NCBI GenBank assembly: GCA_028820455.1 | Contig: JAPPJC010000018.1 | Location: 1 to 41,427, forward strand | DNA length: 41,427 bases | Direction: 5' to 3' | DNA from: Acidimicrobiaceae bacterium | Lineage (GTDB): Bacteria > Actinomycetota > Acidimicrobiia > Acidimicrobiales > Aldehydirespiratoraceae | In this document: piece after piece, positions 8,147 to 16,955 of the stretch | Position numbering within the stretch: position 1 is the stretch's first letter | Layout: each line of letters opens with the position of its first letter | Position numbers and translations under genes: made by a program | The notes under the pieces: model-generated | What the model was told of the DNA's origin: nothing | The model's database searches: none | What the model saw: the letters and a program-made list of their open reading frames with translations, nothing else

Positions 8147-9280
8147 TCATTGATCGTCTCTGAAATTCGATGATGTCGGTAAGACAGCCACGTTGGCGCG
8201 TTGGAAATCCTTTATATCCGTGTAGCCACATTTGGCCATTGATGTTCGTAGGCCTCCTAGCAAGTTTGTGGTACCGTCAGCAGATCGGGCTGGTCCGTTG
8301 ATTATTTCACTAAGAGTGCTTTGAGCAGTAACCTCCAACACATGTCCGCGTGGTAGTTTCTTGTGGCTGGCTGTGAAGTTCCAATGTCTGGTAGGGCAAG
8401 GTGAATCTAAGGCTGAGGCTAGTGGTAGTTCCAGCATGACAGCATCAGCGCCACAAGCGATTGCTTTCGCTATGTCGCCAGCAGTCCCTATGGCACCATC
8501 GGCTATAATGTGACAGTAAACACCAGTTTCATCAAGATGACGCATACGGGCGGCTCTTGCGTCGGCTATCGCAGTTGCCAAATGAGATTCTATGCCTAGC
8601 ACTTGACTGTTGGTGCTTGCGTCGTCTGACCCGATTCCCACGAGTACTCCTGCTGCGCCTGTACGCATAAGATGCAAAGCTGCCTGATAGCTAGTGCAGC
8701 CACCGACTATTACCGGTATCTGCAAGCTACGAATGAATGTCTTAAGGTTGAGTGACTCTTGAGATGAAGATATGTGTTCAGCAGAAACTACTGTTCCGGC
8801 TATGACAATAAGATCGATCTCAGCTTCAATTGCGTAGGGGATTAGTTCAGTAGCTCGAGAAGGGCCCACTCTGCCTGCGGCATATATGCCAGCAGCAGCA
8901 ATTTCACTAATTCGACTAATCACCAGTTCAGGTCTAACAGGCTGAGAATATAGCTTCTGTAGATATTTTCTGGCTTCCTCCGCAGGCATTTCAGCTGTTT
9001 TTGACATGATGGGCTCGAGGTCTTTGTAACGTGTCCAGAGTCCTTCGAGATCGAGCACCCCCAAACCCCCTAACTCGCCCATTTGAATGGCTGTGGATGG
9101 GCTGGTAATAGAATCAGCGAACGCGCCCAATACAGGAATGTCGAAAAGATATGCGTCTATCTGCCAGGAAGTGTCGATGTCATCGGGATCACGAGTGCGA
9201 CGACTGGGTACCACAACAATGTCGTCAAGGCGATAACTCTGCTTAGCCGACTTGCCAAGCCCGATTTCGATCTCTGTCAT
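8147..9280 (-). CDS. guaB3: GuaB3-family IMP dehydrogenase-related protein
   Basis: 377 residues; the N-terminus (KSAKQSYRLDDIVVVPSRRTR) and overall layout match the actinobacterial GuaB3 group, a shortened IMPDH/GMP-reductase (beta/alpha)8 barrel without CBS domains. Phosphate-binding ADGAIGTAGDIAKAIACGADAVMLE and the C-terminal GGLRTSMAKCGY are present. The loop that carries the catalytic Cys in true IMPDH reads GIGSDDAST (215-223) and has no Cys. Family members have been linked to GMP reduction or purine salvage rather than classical IMP oxidation, so the reaction here is uncertain. An AAGAAAGG-type ribosome site precedes the ATG. Upstream is a 47-codon gene (25-bp gap), downstream guaA. 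Confidence 0.9.
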   Translation of the reverse strand: MTEIEIGLGKSAKQSYRLDDIVVVPSRRTRDPDDIDTSWQIDAYLFDIPVLGAFADSITSPSTAIQMGELGGLGVLDLEGLWTRYKDLEPIMSKTAEMPAEEARKYLQKLYSQPVRPELVISRISEIAAAGIYAAGRVGPSRATELIPYAIEAEIDLIVIAGTVVSAEHISSSQESLNLKTFIRSLQIPVIVGGCTSYQAALHLMRTGAAGVLVGIGSDDASTNSQVLGIESHLATAIADARAARMRHLDETGVYCHIIADGAIGTAGDIAKAIACGADAVMLELPLASALDSPCPTRHWNFTASHKKLPRGHVLEVTAQSTLSEIINGPARSADGTTNLLGGLRTSMAKCGYTDIKDFQRANVAVLPTSSNFRDDQ

Positions 9281-9305
9281 TTGATGATGCCTTTCTTTCA
9301 GGCTG

Positions 9306-9449
9306 CTAGTCTTGGGCTAATCTTTCAAGAAGGTCACGCAAACCGCCGGTTTTGAGGTTGCTCATAACACGCCCCGGCGGGGTTTCTCCTTTTTCCCATT
9401 CGTCCCAGTAGATGAGCAGTTTATGTGGATCAGGTGTTGGACGTTCCAT
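9306..9449 (-). CDS. Small acidic protein of unknown function (47 aa)
   Basis: ATG at 9447-9449 and TAG at 9306-9308. The product has a Trp-containing segment (LLIYWDEWEKGETPPGRV) followed by a helical NLKTGGLRDLLERLAQ tail. This composition, the ordered motif and the position 25 bp ahead of guaB3 in the same direction make it a convincing small gene, first in a purine operon. I cannot name a family. Short proteins of this type with a Trp-Glu-x-Gly-x-x-PPGR core are what I would expect to be conserved next to guaB3, but I cannot verify that here. Confidence 0.75.
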   Translation of the reverse strand: MERPTPDPHKLLIYWDEWEKGETPPGRVMSNLKTGGLRDLLERLAQD

Positions 9450-9651
9450 TGTTTATTCGAAGATGCCAAGAATTTTTTGCGCTAGCGACCATCTTAGGAT
9501 TACCGGTTCTCAAACTTACATGCCACCAAGAAGTATTGAGCCAAGTGGCGAATCGTGGTTTCCGCTCTTATTCTGGCAGCAGTGATGAAGAGATCAAGTA
9601 TTGTGGACGATGCAAAAGATCAAGAGATGAACACTAGCTTGAAGGTGAAGT

Positions 9652-9728
<77 letters not shown>

Positions 9729-9733
9729 TCACA

Positions 9734-9762
9734 ACTATAGGGCATGTATCGTCGCACAACAA
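9734..9762 (-). promoter_or_regulatory. Promoter for initiator tRNA
   Basis: On the minus strand, TTGTTG (9757-9762) and TATAGT (9734-9739) are separated by 17 bp. The predicted start point, 7 bases after the -10, is 9727 or 9728, which coincides with the mature 5' end of the tRNA. Confidence 0.6.
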
Positions 9763-9802
9763 CCTGCAGATGTAAACAGCACAGGCAGTTACTCCATATA
9801 AC

Positions 9803-10765
9803 CTAGCGGATCACAGATTGAAGCTCGATGATGTTCAATGGTGTTGCTGTACTCAAACTATAAGGTTGAAAGTAACGCCATCCCTTGTGTTCACTGGAAG
9901 TCCAGTAGATATCCCATGTCACTGTAACTATGGCGTTGAATGTAACGGCTTCTGATGCACGTGTGAACACTTTGACACAACTGGAGACCTGCTCGTCTTC
10001 TTTCAGGGTTTGATCCCATTGTGTAGTGGCGTCTTTTGTGCAGTTCAGCCCTCCATAAGAACCGAAATCCCATGTCACATGCGAGAAAACAGCTTTTACC
10101 GTTGCCCAAGTATCCCCAGCTTGCGCAGACTTTCGGGGGTAGTCCAACTGGCTTATGACAGCAAGCCATGTTTCGGTGCCTACGAGTTGTTCTGTAGGGG
10201 GAGACACAGCAGGTTGCGGCCTTTCAAGTCGTAATAGGTTGGTAGCGTATGCTGCTACTTCCCAGCCGTTCACAGCGTCTCCTGGAATTGCTTCCGCAGG
10301 CTGGTATTTAATAAGAGCAGGATATCCCCTTAGCGATGTTCTGCTGTCCTGATACTGGCAGTGCAGCATATAAACTCGTCCGACATCAAGAACTTTCACG
10401 GGTATTAGACCGTTTGGATCTTCCCATCCTCCTTTGTCGGTTGGGTATGGATACCATACGCACAATACAACTGGGCCAGTGCGAGTGCCGGGTTTTTTAA
10501 CGGGTTGAATTGACCTCCTTTCGCTTACTGTCAGGCATATGCCATCCACGTCAGCGCATGTCGACACGTCAACGTTTTTCTGATCTGCAGAAGCTTGCTT
10601 GTTTTCTATTGTGGCCGTTGTACTGTCTGAAGTCCGGGTTGTGATGTTTGCAGCGGCAAGAACTATGTCTCTCAAAGAGGAGTTAGTTATAGTGCTATTG
10701 TTGGATAGGCCCAGACTGCTACCAATTATTGAGACTACAAACAAAGGCAAGGCATAGTGATACAA
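9803..10765 (-). CDS. Unknown exported protein
   Basis: 320 residues, not recognised. A hydrophobic N-terminus (about 5-20, ALPLFVVSIIGSSLGL) suggests a signal peptide or anchor. A Thr/Ser-rich linker follows, then a domain with several cysteines (STCADVDGICLTV, VVLCVWYP, LHCQYQD, GGLNCTK, VSSCVKV) that could form disulfides outside the membrane. The Trp-rich region PYPTDKGGWEDP and the C-terminal TVTWDIYWTSSEHKGWRYF look beta-rich. An AGGAG about 12 nt ahead of the ATG supports the start. It is followed by tRNA-fMet and preceded by another unknown exported protein on the same strand, 141 bp away, perhaps a two-gene unit. Envelope or pilus assembly is possible but unsupported. Confidence 0.8.
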   Translation of the reverse strand: MYHYALPLFVVSIIGSSLGLSNNSTITNSSLRDIVLAAANITTRTSDSTTATIENKQASADQKNVDVSTCADVDGICLTVSERRSIQPVKKPGTRTGPVVLCVWYPYPTDKGGWEDPNGLIPVKVLDVGRVYMLHCQYQDSRTSLRGYPALIKYQPAEAIPGDAVNGWEVAAYATNLLRLERPQPAVSPPTEQLVGTETWLAVISQLDYPRKSAQAGDTWATVKAVFSHVTWDFGSYGGLNCTKDATTQWDQTLKEDEQVSSCVKVFTRASEAVTFNAIVTVTWDIYWTSSEHKGWRYFQPYSLSTATPLNIIELQSVIR

Positions 10766-10906
10766 GTGCCCGCTCCTTTCTGTGTTGTAATGCGGAGTTT
10801 TTATTGAGTCGGCACTTGCCGTTCAGCTGTGTTACCTGCTTTGCCACGTGTAGCAACAATGTATTGAGACAATGCATTGAGTGGTTGTTGAAATAGTGCG
10901 GCCAAT

Positions 10907-11542
10907 TCAAGGCCAAGAGCTTACGCAGGCAGAGATTTCCGCAAAAAGCTGGTTTCCTACCAGCGTTGCAACTATGACTAAACCATCTGTCTGAGGTTCA
11001 ATCACATGCTGTGCACGCACATATCGTTGGGCTGTCGCATCATAAGAACCGTCAGCTTCTAGTGTTTGCATGGTGGTTGTGTGTGGCGATTGCCTGCTTT
11101 CTTCTACACAAGCATTCACTAGTATGAGGCCGTCAGTGGTTGTTTCCGAATATAAAGCACCGATACGTTTTGGTGTCCAGTGTTTTGCAACAACTTCTAA
11201 TGTTCGTTCTTCGTTGGGTTCATCGGTTGTTTCGTTGTGAGTGTCAGTTAAGGGTGGATTGTCTGATCGTATTCTTGGGATGGACGGCACGGGAGGCGAT
11301 GTGTCTCGTGGTTGCTGGAGATAACCTCCGGGCAAGGTCACTGCGTTTGTTCCGCTGGTTGCTCGTTCAATCGATGATGGGTTACTTGGGGACGCAAAGT
11401 TTGGGTGGATGCTTGAGGTTGAATGCAGGTGCGAAGTATCAGGCGGCTGATTCTTATTGGCTGCCTTCAAGATGCCTACCGCAACAATACCTCCAATTAA
11501 TAGAAATATACATAAAATTCTTAAAAATACATTAGAAATCAT
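10907..11542 (-). CDS. Unknown membrane-anchored protein
   Basis: 211 residues. One hydrophobic N-terminal segment (about 4-27, VFLRILCIFLLIGGIVAVGILKA) is followed by a Pro/Ser/Thr linker (about 32-105) and a small C-terminal domain of about 100 residues with two Cys (VNACVEES, ISACVSSWP). The layout, anchor plus linker plus small domain, resembles SAF/CpaB-like or assembly-accessory proteins, but no diagnostic motif is seen. It likely forms a unit with the exported protein downstream. A TATAAT lies 8 bp upstream of the ATG. Confidence 0.72.
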   Translation of the reverse strand: MISNVFLRILCIFLLIGGIVAVGILKAANKNQPPDTSHLHSTSSIHPNFASPSNPSSIERATSGTNAVTLPGGYLQQPRDTSPPVPSIPRIRSDNPPLTDTHNETTDEPNEERTLEVVAKHWTPKRIGALYSETTTDGLILVNACVEESRQSPHTTTMQTLEADGSYDATAQRYVRAQHVIEPQTDGLVIVATLVGNQLFAEISACVSSWP

Positions 11543-11550
11543 AAAATGTA

Positions 11551-11556
11551 ATTATA
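11551..11556 (-). promoter_or_regulatory. TATAAT -10 box implying a leaderless start
   Basis: Minus-strand TATAAT lies in AT-rich DNA 8 bp before ATG 11542, so a start at the usual distance would fall within 1-3 bases of the ATG. No strong -35 is seen (TGGATT at 16-17 bp is weak). Confidence 0.4.
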
Positions 11557-11821
11557 CATAAATTAATGATAAATCCACTGTGCTATAAAAGATTGCAACA
11601 GAAAATATGAAGACCAAGCCCTATCCGTGGTTGGTGGGTTGTTGCCCCAAGCTCCCTTGGAAAGCAGATGAGTAAGAAGTGTGAGGGAGTCTTATAGGCA
11701 GCTGTTAAAGAAGAGAGACCACTGATGTTAATTCAATAAATGGTATTCGGCTGTGCTCAGATGCCATTCATTGCACAACGCCATCTGGTTGTGTGCGTGG
11801 TTGCGGTTGGTTTTTACTTGA

Positions 11822-12742
11822 CTACAGTTGAAAAAGGGTTGGCTGCCAGATCATCAAATAAAGTTCGATGATCAGCAAGATCGTCATGAGTGCTGATCCT
11901 CGTTGTAGGTTCTTGGTGGTGTATGCTACTAATTGTTTCGCTGTCTTGTGGTCTATTTCTTTGTGGGTTACCGTGAGTGCTTGTTCTGCTGCGGCTTTGG
12001 CTATTTGGCTGATTGTGTCAGGGTTTATTGCGTCGAGAGTTGGCGTGTGTTCATCTTCTGCTGCGAGTGCTTGTTCTGCTGCGCCTGTGTACAGCAGGTC
12101 CTCAAACAAATGCAAGAGGTGCTCATGTTCTGCTGCGAGTGCTTGTTCTGCTGCGGCTTCGGCTATCTGTTTTGCGGTAGCAGGGTCTATTCGCTCTGTA
12201 GCAGTTGTAGCGGCTATTTGTTCTGCTACCGTGGTCTTGGATTTTTTTGCAGTTTTGATTGCGCGTTCAGTGGCAGATGCCATTAGTTCTGGTGCATTGC
12301 TACTATCTAGCTGCTCAAGGGTACTTTTATCTATATTTTCTGCTGCAAAATCAAGCACTTGCTTAGCATCGGATTCGCTCAAGTATTTGGCACTCATGGT
12401 TTTCATGGCTGGAAGAATGATTGCATGAAAAACACCGTTCATTAGAATCCACACACCTATAGCAACAAGAAGCCATCCTTCAGTCAAAGAATGTGCACCA
12501 TTGGACAAACCAGCCAAAGCAAATCCTAGTAAACCCGTGAGGATTAGAGAAGGGCCATACAGGCTTCTCATGTTCACGAACATGGTAACGACAAGCCGCT
12601 GTTGCTCAGGCATAATGACTGGGCGCATTTGACCAGGCAATAAAGGATATACAAAGATAGGGGAAAAGGCCAGAAAGGCGGTCAGTATGTGAAGCAGGAG
12701 GATAATCTTATATGGGATATCGTCGACAACAGCAAGAATCAT
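11822..12742 (-). CDS. DUF2269-like membrane protein with a large Ala/Glu-rich insertion
   Basis: 306 residues. Membrane segments are at about 12-34, 62-80, 89-112 and 284-300. The N-terminal half (LLLHILTAFLAFSPIFVYP, then SLILTGLLGFAL and GVWILMNGVFHAIILPA) resembles the small four-helix DUF2269 proteins, usually about 150-170 residues. Here about 165 residues (118-282), mostly Ala, Glu, Gln, Thr and Lys, separate helices three and four. They contain AAEQALAAE-type units at about 197, 221 and 251, predicted helical or coiled coil. Part of this is a DNA duplication with a 72-bp offset. Function unknown; the insert presumably forms a cytoplasmic or external stalk. Confidence 0.8.
   Translation of the reverse strand: MILAVVDDIPYKIILLLHILTAFLAFSPIFVYPLLPGQMRPVIMPEQQRLVVTMFVNMRSLYGPSLILTGLLGFALAGLSNGAHSLTEGWLLVAIGVWILMNGVFHAIILPAMKTMSAKYLSESDAKQVLDFAAENIDKSTLEQLDSSNAPELMASATERAIKTAKKSKTTVAEQIAATTATERIDPATAKQIAEAAAEQALAAEHEHLLHLFEDLLYTGAAEQALAAEDEHTPTLDAINPDTISQIAKAAAEQALTVTHKEIDHKTAKQLVAYTTKNLQRGSALMTILLIIELYLMIWQPTLFQL
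12047..12155. repeat. 37-bp direct repeat, 72-bp offset, in the DUF2269-like gene
   Basis: 12047-12083 and 12119-12155 match at 35 of 37 positions (core GAGTGCTTGTTCTGCTGCG). The 35 bp between them are not similar. A third copy of the 19-bp core is at 11975-11993, 90 bp from the middle one. The encoded unit is AAEQALAAE. Confidence 0.92.
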
Positions 12743-12967
12743 GGCTCCAACTTTCGATCCAAGCCCCCAAAGTAGTTAATTACTGCCAGAGTAAGCATCG
12801 TCAATAGTTTGCAAAATGTTTACTGAGGCCACTTAATTTGTTAAGATAAAACATCTTATTACCAATATAGCTCACTGCAACTGTTATTTTTGCGCTAGTG
12901 GTGCCTCTAAGTTCGTAATAACAAGTTTAAGGTGTGTCTCAATCCGTCCATTTGATCTGATAGTCTA

Positions 12968-14794
12968 GTGAGTTCTAGTAACAAGACTCAAATCCGTCTG
13001 ATCGAGAATCCTCTTCTTTCAACCACAGGCGATATTGTGGTTTGCGCATACTCTCTTGAGATTCAGGTTGATCCTTTAGATGCTTATATGGCAACAAACC
13101 AGTCCGAGGATTATCGCTGCTTATGGATGTGTCCGTCCTCCGATTCTTCAATGTTTGGACTAGGTGCTGTTGCAACTGTTGAGTCTTCTGGCGTGAATCG
13201 TTTTACCGCAGCATCTGAAGCACTTGCATCTTTAGCGTCCCTTGTTTGTTTCTATGGCCCGGATAAGGCCCCTCGCCCCGTGCTTTTAGGGGGTTTTTCA
13301 TTTGCGCCTATACACAAAGCCGCACCTACACGAGATCACATTATACCGAGAGGACATGATGTGGCTGAGGCAGGCTGTTCGCTGCAACGATATCCCCGCG
13401 AATACGCACGAAATACCTCCGAGCAACATGATGTGGCTGAGGCAGGCCGTTCGCTGCAACAGCTTACACATAGCCGCAGCAACTCATTTGTGATTGACGG
13501 ACTTGGCTGTGATGGTCAGCCTAGTTGGGAAGGGTTTGGTGATTGTCAGCTGGTGCTTCCACGGATAACTGTGATGAATAAGAATAGGAGCACGTGGATT
13601 TTGGTTGCTAAAAAGATGGAGGTGGGTGAAGGCATTGAATCGACCAAATCCGCATTGCTGCAAGACAAGCTTGATTTCATACGACAGCTTGAAAAACAAC
13701 AGACTCGCCCAAAACACGATACCTCAAAACGCAATGCTTCAGGACAGGCAGCTGCAGAACATGATTTTCCTTCCTCGGCGCAGCTTGCTCATGCGCAATA
13801 TGATCATGGGCGTTTTTCTGCAAATGGTCCGCATGCTGCACCTAGCTTGAATAGTGCTAGTTCGGATATCACTAGCTCAGATGCGGCCTGTGCTGATACG
13901 GTTAGTTTATGCGGCTGTCGTGGCAAGTATCTTGATTTAGTTGAAACAGCCATAGAAAGCATAGCAAGAGGTGAATGCCAAAAGGTGGTAGTGGCGCGCA
14001 CTGTGAAATTAGAGCTAAACCTCAAAAACTCTATAATCTATGTGCTTGACCACCTGCGACAAAACAATCCCAAATGCGCTATTTTCGCTTTTGTCGTAGG
14101 CGATATTGTATTTTGGGGGGCTACCCCTGAAAGGCATGTGACCTTTGCGGACTCACAGATTTACACTACAGCCGTAGCAGGAACCGTAGCCAGACACATG
14201 ACCTTGGAAGACGATGTTGTCCTTGAAAACGAATTACGGACATCTCCTAAGCTTCTTTCTGAACACCAGTTGGTTGTTGAAGATATGGTGAATTCTTTAA
14301 CTCAAATAGGTGCGGAAGCCGTAACGGTTGATGATCTTAGTGTTTTGAAATTAGCACGTGTGCAACATCTCAGTACACCGATCAAAGCACAAATGCCAAC
14401 TAACCACAAAGACGACAACAGCGACAACGCTCTAGATGTCATAAGTGTTGCTGGGAAGTTACACCCAACGCCCGCTGTGGCAGGAACACCAACTGAAGCT
14501 GCGCTTAGGTTTCTTGACAGGAATGAGAACTTTACTCGAGGTTGGTATGCCGCACCAATAGGGTGGTGTGAGCTTCAAGGTAATGGTGAGATGTGGGTGG
14601 CAATTAGGTCGGGACTGTCTGACGAAAAGCACACTTGGTTGTTTTCAGGTGCTGGCATCATGGCAGATTCGGTTCCTTCTGAGGAGTTGGAAGAAACCGA
14701 CAACAAGCTCAAAATGTTGTTTGAGGCAATACAAGTAGCCAGCAAGCGTAAGCTTAGTGCTTATAGCAAGCTCGACTTCGAGTGCGATGGATAA
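12968..14794 (+). CDS. menF: Isochorismate synthase (menaquinone biosynthesis)
   Basis: 608 residues, long for the family (about 400-470). The C-terminal chorismate-binding domain starts at about 318 (KYLDLVETAIESIARGECQKVVVAR) and shows FWGATPERHV, TAVAGT, KLHPTPAVAGTP, RGWYAAPIGWC, EMWVAIRS and the final FSGAGIM motif. It isomerises chorismate to isochorismate, and the menD and menC genes next door argue for menaquinone over a siderophore. Two low-complexity insertions add length: residues about 125-170, containing a duplicated 12-residue unit (HDVAEAG-x-SLQ), and about 235-310, rich in His/Ser/Ala. Start is GTG at 12968; the frame has no upstream ATG of merit. Confidence 0.93.
   Translation: MSSSNKTQIRLIENPLLSTTGDIVVCAYSLEIQVDPLDAYMATNQSEDYRCLWMCPSSDSSMFGLGAVATVESSGVNRFTAASEALASLASLVCFYGPDKAPRPVLLGGFSFAPIHKAAPTRDHIIPRGHDVAEAGCSLQRYPREYARNTSEQHDVAEAGRSLQQLTHSRSNSFVIDGLGCDGQPSWEGFGDCQLVLPRITVMNKNRSTWILVAKKMEVGEGIESTKSALLQDKLDFIRQLEKQQTRPKHDTSKRNASGQAAAEHDFPSSAQLAHAQYDHGRFSANGPHAAPSLNSASSDITSSDAACADTVSLCGCRGKYLDLVETAIESIARGECQKVVVARTVKLELNLKNSIIYVLDHLRQNNPKCAIFAFVVGDIVFWGATPERHVTFADSQIYTTAVAGTVARHMTLEDDVVLENELRTSPKLLSEHQLVVEDMVNSLTQIGAEAVTVDDLSVLKLARVQHLSTPIKAQMPTNHKDDNSDNALDVISVAGKLHPTPAVAGTPTEAALRFLDRNENFTRGWYAAPIGWCELQGNGEMWVAIRSGLSDEKHTWLFSGAGIMADSVPSEELEETDNKLKMLFEAIQVASKRKLSAYSKLDFECDG
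13354..13460. repeat. 35-bp direct repeat, 72-bp offset, in menF
   Basis: 13354-13388 and 13426-13460 differ at one base (shared core ATGATGTGGCTGAGGCAGGC). The 37-bp spacer is unrelated. Both copies are read in the same frame as HDVAEAG(C/R)SLQ. Confidence 0.95.
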
Positions 14795-14957
14795 CAGTTG
14801 AAGTTGCGAATTGTTCCGGCAATTGATCGACGTTTGACTGCTAATCCGCGGTTTGTTTGTGCTCAGTCCGTAATTTCATGAACAATGATGCCTATAGAGG
14901 TTCCTGCCATCACTAGCACCATCAAGCTGAGTGGAGATATGCCAGTAATTTCCGAAC

Positions 14958-16925
14958 ATGCCAGTTGATGATCCCACCTACGGTGTGGTAGCGGCTTTTG
15001 TAGCACGTTTAGCTTTGCGCGGAGTGAAGCATGTGGTTGTAAGTCCTGGTTCTCGTTCAACCCCGTTGACCCTATGCTTTGCAGCGCATCCCGATACCAA
15101 AGTATGGGTTCAAATCGATGAGAGGTCTGCAGGATTTTTTGCACTCGGATTAAGTCGCGTTACGGGTCAGGCCACGGTTTTGGTCTGCACATCAGGAACA
15201 GCTGCTGCTAACTATCTTCCTGCTGTAGTAGAAGCCAGCCATGCTGGTATACCGCTAATAGTTTGCACAGCAGACCGTCCACCCGAGTGCAGGGGATGGG
15301 GTTCACATCAAACTATAGATCAGGTCAGGCTGTACGGAACAGCTGTTCGCTTGGCTAGTGATTTACCTGTACCGAACGAGATGACTATGGCCATCGCGAT
15401 AAATTGGGCGGACCAGGCCATAGAGGCTGCTATCAGCTCAGACCCGGGCCCTGTACATCTCAACTGGCCTTTACGTAAGCCGCTTGAGCCACAAGGTGGA
15501 CGAGTTCCCATAAATCCTGCTTACGTTTTTGAGGATGACACGGTGAAGCCCGTTGCTCAAGCTGTTGTTTATAACGAAACTCTGGGAACAGCGTTGAAAG
15601 AATTGGCGAAACTTGTGGCCACTTATGAGCGTGGAGTGATGATAACAGGAACATGGCCTGGTGGCGGCTTGCAACGTGAACAGCTTTGGCGGTTTGAGAC
15701 TCTCCGGTTTGCTGCTTGGGCAGGTTGGCCTCTGATGGGAGAATCAGTTAGCGGAATCCGAGCCACTGCAGATTTTGGGCTCAACTCATTGAAACCTCAT
15801 GTGATAACCACAGCCAGACACCTACTTGAAGACAAAACTTTCGGCGATCTGATGCGTCCTGATGTTGCAGTGTTGGTAGGACGCACTTTTGCTATGACAC
15901 CGGTAAGGCTATGGATAGAACGCACTAAGCCCGAGCACGTTATATTGATCGACCCGGAAAACCGTTGGAGAAAAGCTGCTTTTCGTGTCACAGGTCATGT
16001 GCCAGCCTCAGTTGAAGCCCTCCGCTATCTTACCGAAGATGCTGGTATTATCACCGAAGGTGATAGTGAAGCAGATTTTGCGGTTGATCCGCTTGAATTG
16101 ACGGACATTGTGTATCGTTGTGAAAGTGGCGACAACGCACTAGATGGCGTAAGTCAAAAAAACCGTTCATCAGGTTTTTCAACTTATGCTGCAAGTCGTG
16201 CTGGTTGTTGGCTTGAAACATGGCGAACAGCTGACAAAGCAACTCACCGAAAACTACTGCACGCCACTTCTGAGGGATCATTTCTTTCCGCTCAGGTAGC
16301 GCGAACGTTGTTTGAGTCTCTTCCAGCTGAAACTTTGCTGATGCTATCCAATTCGATGCCCATACGTGATGTGGACGCCTACGTCAGTCATACTCGATCA
16401 CTATTTTGTATCTCCAACCAGGGAGTTTCAGGTATTGATGGAATCATATCCACGGCTTTGGGCTTAGCTGCTGCCAATTCCATGTTAAAGGCTGCTCTAT
16501 ATGTGGGTGATCTTGCTTTGCTTCATGATCTGACAAGCCTTACTTCTGCTGCTCGACTTGGTTTGCGGCTAATAGTGGTATGCGTCGATAACGGGGGTGG
16601 CGAAATTTTTTCGCTTCTACCGATAGCGGATTGCATAGATCGAGCTACTTTTGAATATTTGTTCCGCACTCCGCATGGAGTTACCTTCATTGACTTGGAT
16701 GGTTTTGGAGGTATCAAGGCTTGCCATGCTTCCAATGAGCCTGATTTGCGAAGCGCGTTAGCAGATGCCAATACTTCGACAACCCCGGGTGCACATCTGA
16801 TAATCGTGCCCGTTGATGCGGACGAGGATGTAGCTCAGCGTCGGTTCATCAGTGAAGCTATGCAACCTGATAGCAGTATCAAGCAGCTAATCCGCCAATG
16901 CAACATGCGATGCAAAGCAGAGTAA
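14958..16925 (+). CDS. menD: 2-succinyl-5-enolpyruvyl-6-hydroxy-3-cyclohexene-1-carboxylate synthase
   Basis: 655 residues; a thiamine-diphosphate enzyme joining isochorismate with 2-oxoglutarate. N-terminal GVKHVVVSPGSRSTPLT and DERSAGFFALGLSRVTG with CTSGTAAANYLPAV, and RPPECRGWGSHQTIDQ, are diagnostic of MenD. The cofactor-binding half has SNSMPIRDVDAY, GVSGIDGIISTALG, and GDLALLHDLTSL followed by DNGGGEIFSLLP. It is longer than usual (about 550-590) with a spacer around 375-425. It follows menF by 163 bp and precedes menC by 30 bp, all on the same strand. ATG 14958 fits the family start; no strong ribosome site is visible. Confidence 0.96.
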   Translation: MPVDDPTYGVVAAFVARLALRGVKHVVVSPGSRSTPLTLCFAAHPDTKVWVQIDERSAGFFALGLSRVTGQATVLVCTSGTAAANYLPAVVEASHAGIPLIVCTADRPPECRGWGSHQTIDQVRLYGTAVRLASDLPVPNEMTMAIAINWADQAIEAAISSDPGPVHLNWPLRKPLEPQGGRVPINPAYVFEDDTVKPVAQAVVYNETLGTALKELAKLVATYERGVMITGTWPGGGLQREQLWRFETLRFAAWAGWPLMGESVSGIRATADFGLNSLKPHVITTARHLLEDKTFGDLMRPDVAVLVGRTFAMTPVRLWIERTKPEHVILIDPENRWRKAAFRVTGHVPASVEALRYLTEDAGIITEGDSEADFAVDPLELTDIVYRCESGDNALDGVSQKNRSSGFSTYAASRAGCWLETWRTADKATHRKLLHATSEGSFLSAQVARTLFESLPAETLLMLSNSMPIRDVDAYVSHTRSLFCISNQGVSGIDGIISTALGLAAANSMLKAALYVGDLALLHDLTSLTSAARLGLRLIVVCVDNGGGEIFSLLPIADCIDRATFEYLFRTPHGVTFIDLDGFGGIKACHASNEPDLRSALADANTSTTPGAHLIIVPVDADEDVAQRRFISEAMQPDSSIKQLIRQCNMRCKAE

Positions 16926-16955
16926 TATGCGGTATAAAACGTCACGTTAGAAGTA

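Noticed and set aside
9425-9637. 70-codon plus-strand frame with a CxxC near its end
   Set aside because: It overlaps the 47-codon purine-operon gene and has no recognisable motif or start signal.
11607-11675. 22-codon plus-strand frame (MKTKPYPWL...) after a TATAAA
   Set aside because: Too short to support and without context; noted only as a possible leader-like peptide.
12047-12155. CRISPR array, suggested by repeat-spacer-repeat units of about 72 bp
   Set aside because: Only two or three copies, inside open frames, and repeats differ from gene to gene; no cas genes are present.
11868-12428. 186-codon plus-strand frame rich in Cys, Ser and Ala
   Set aside because: It is the antisense shadow of the repetitive DUF2269-like gene.
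14863-14957. Minus-strand hydrophobic peptide (LMVLVMAGTSIGIIV) between menF and menD
   Set aside because: Too short without extending into menD, and no convincing start; probably chance.
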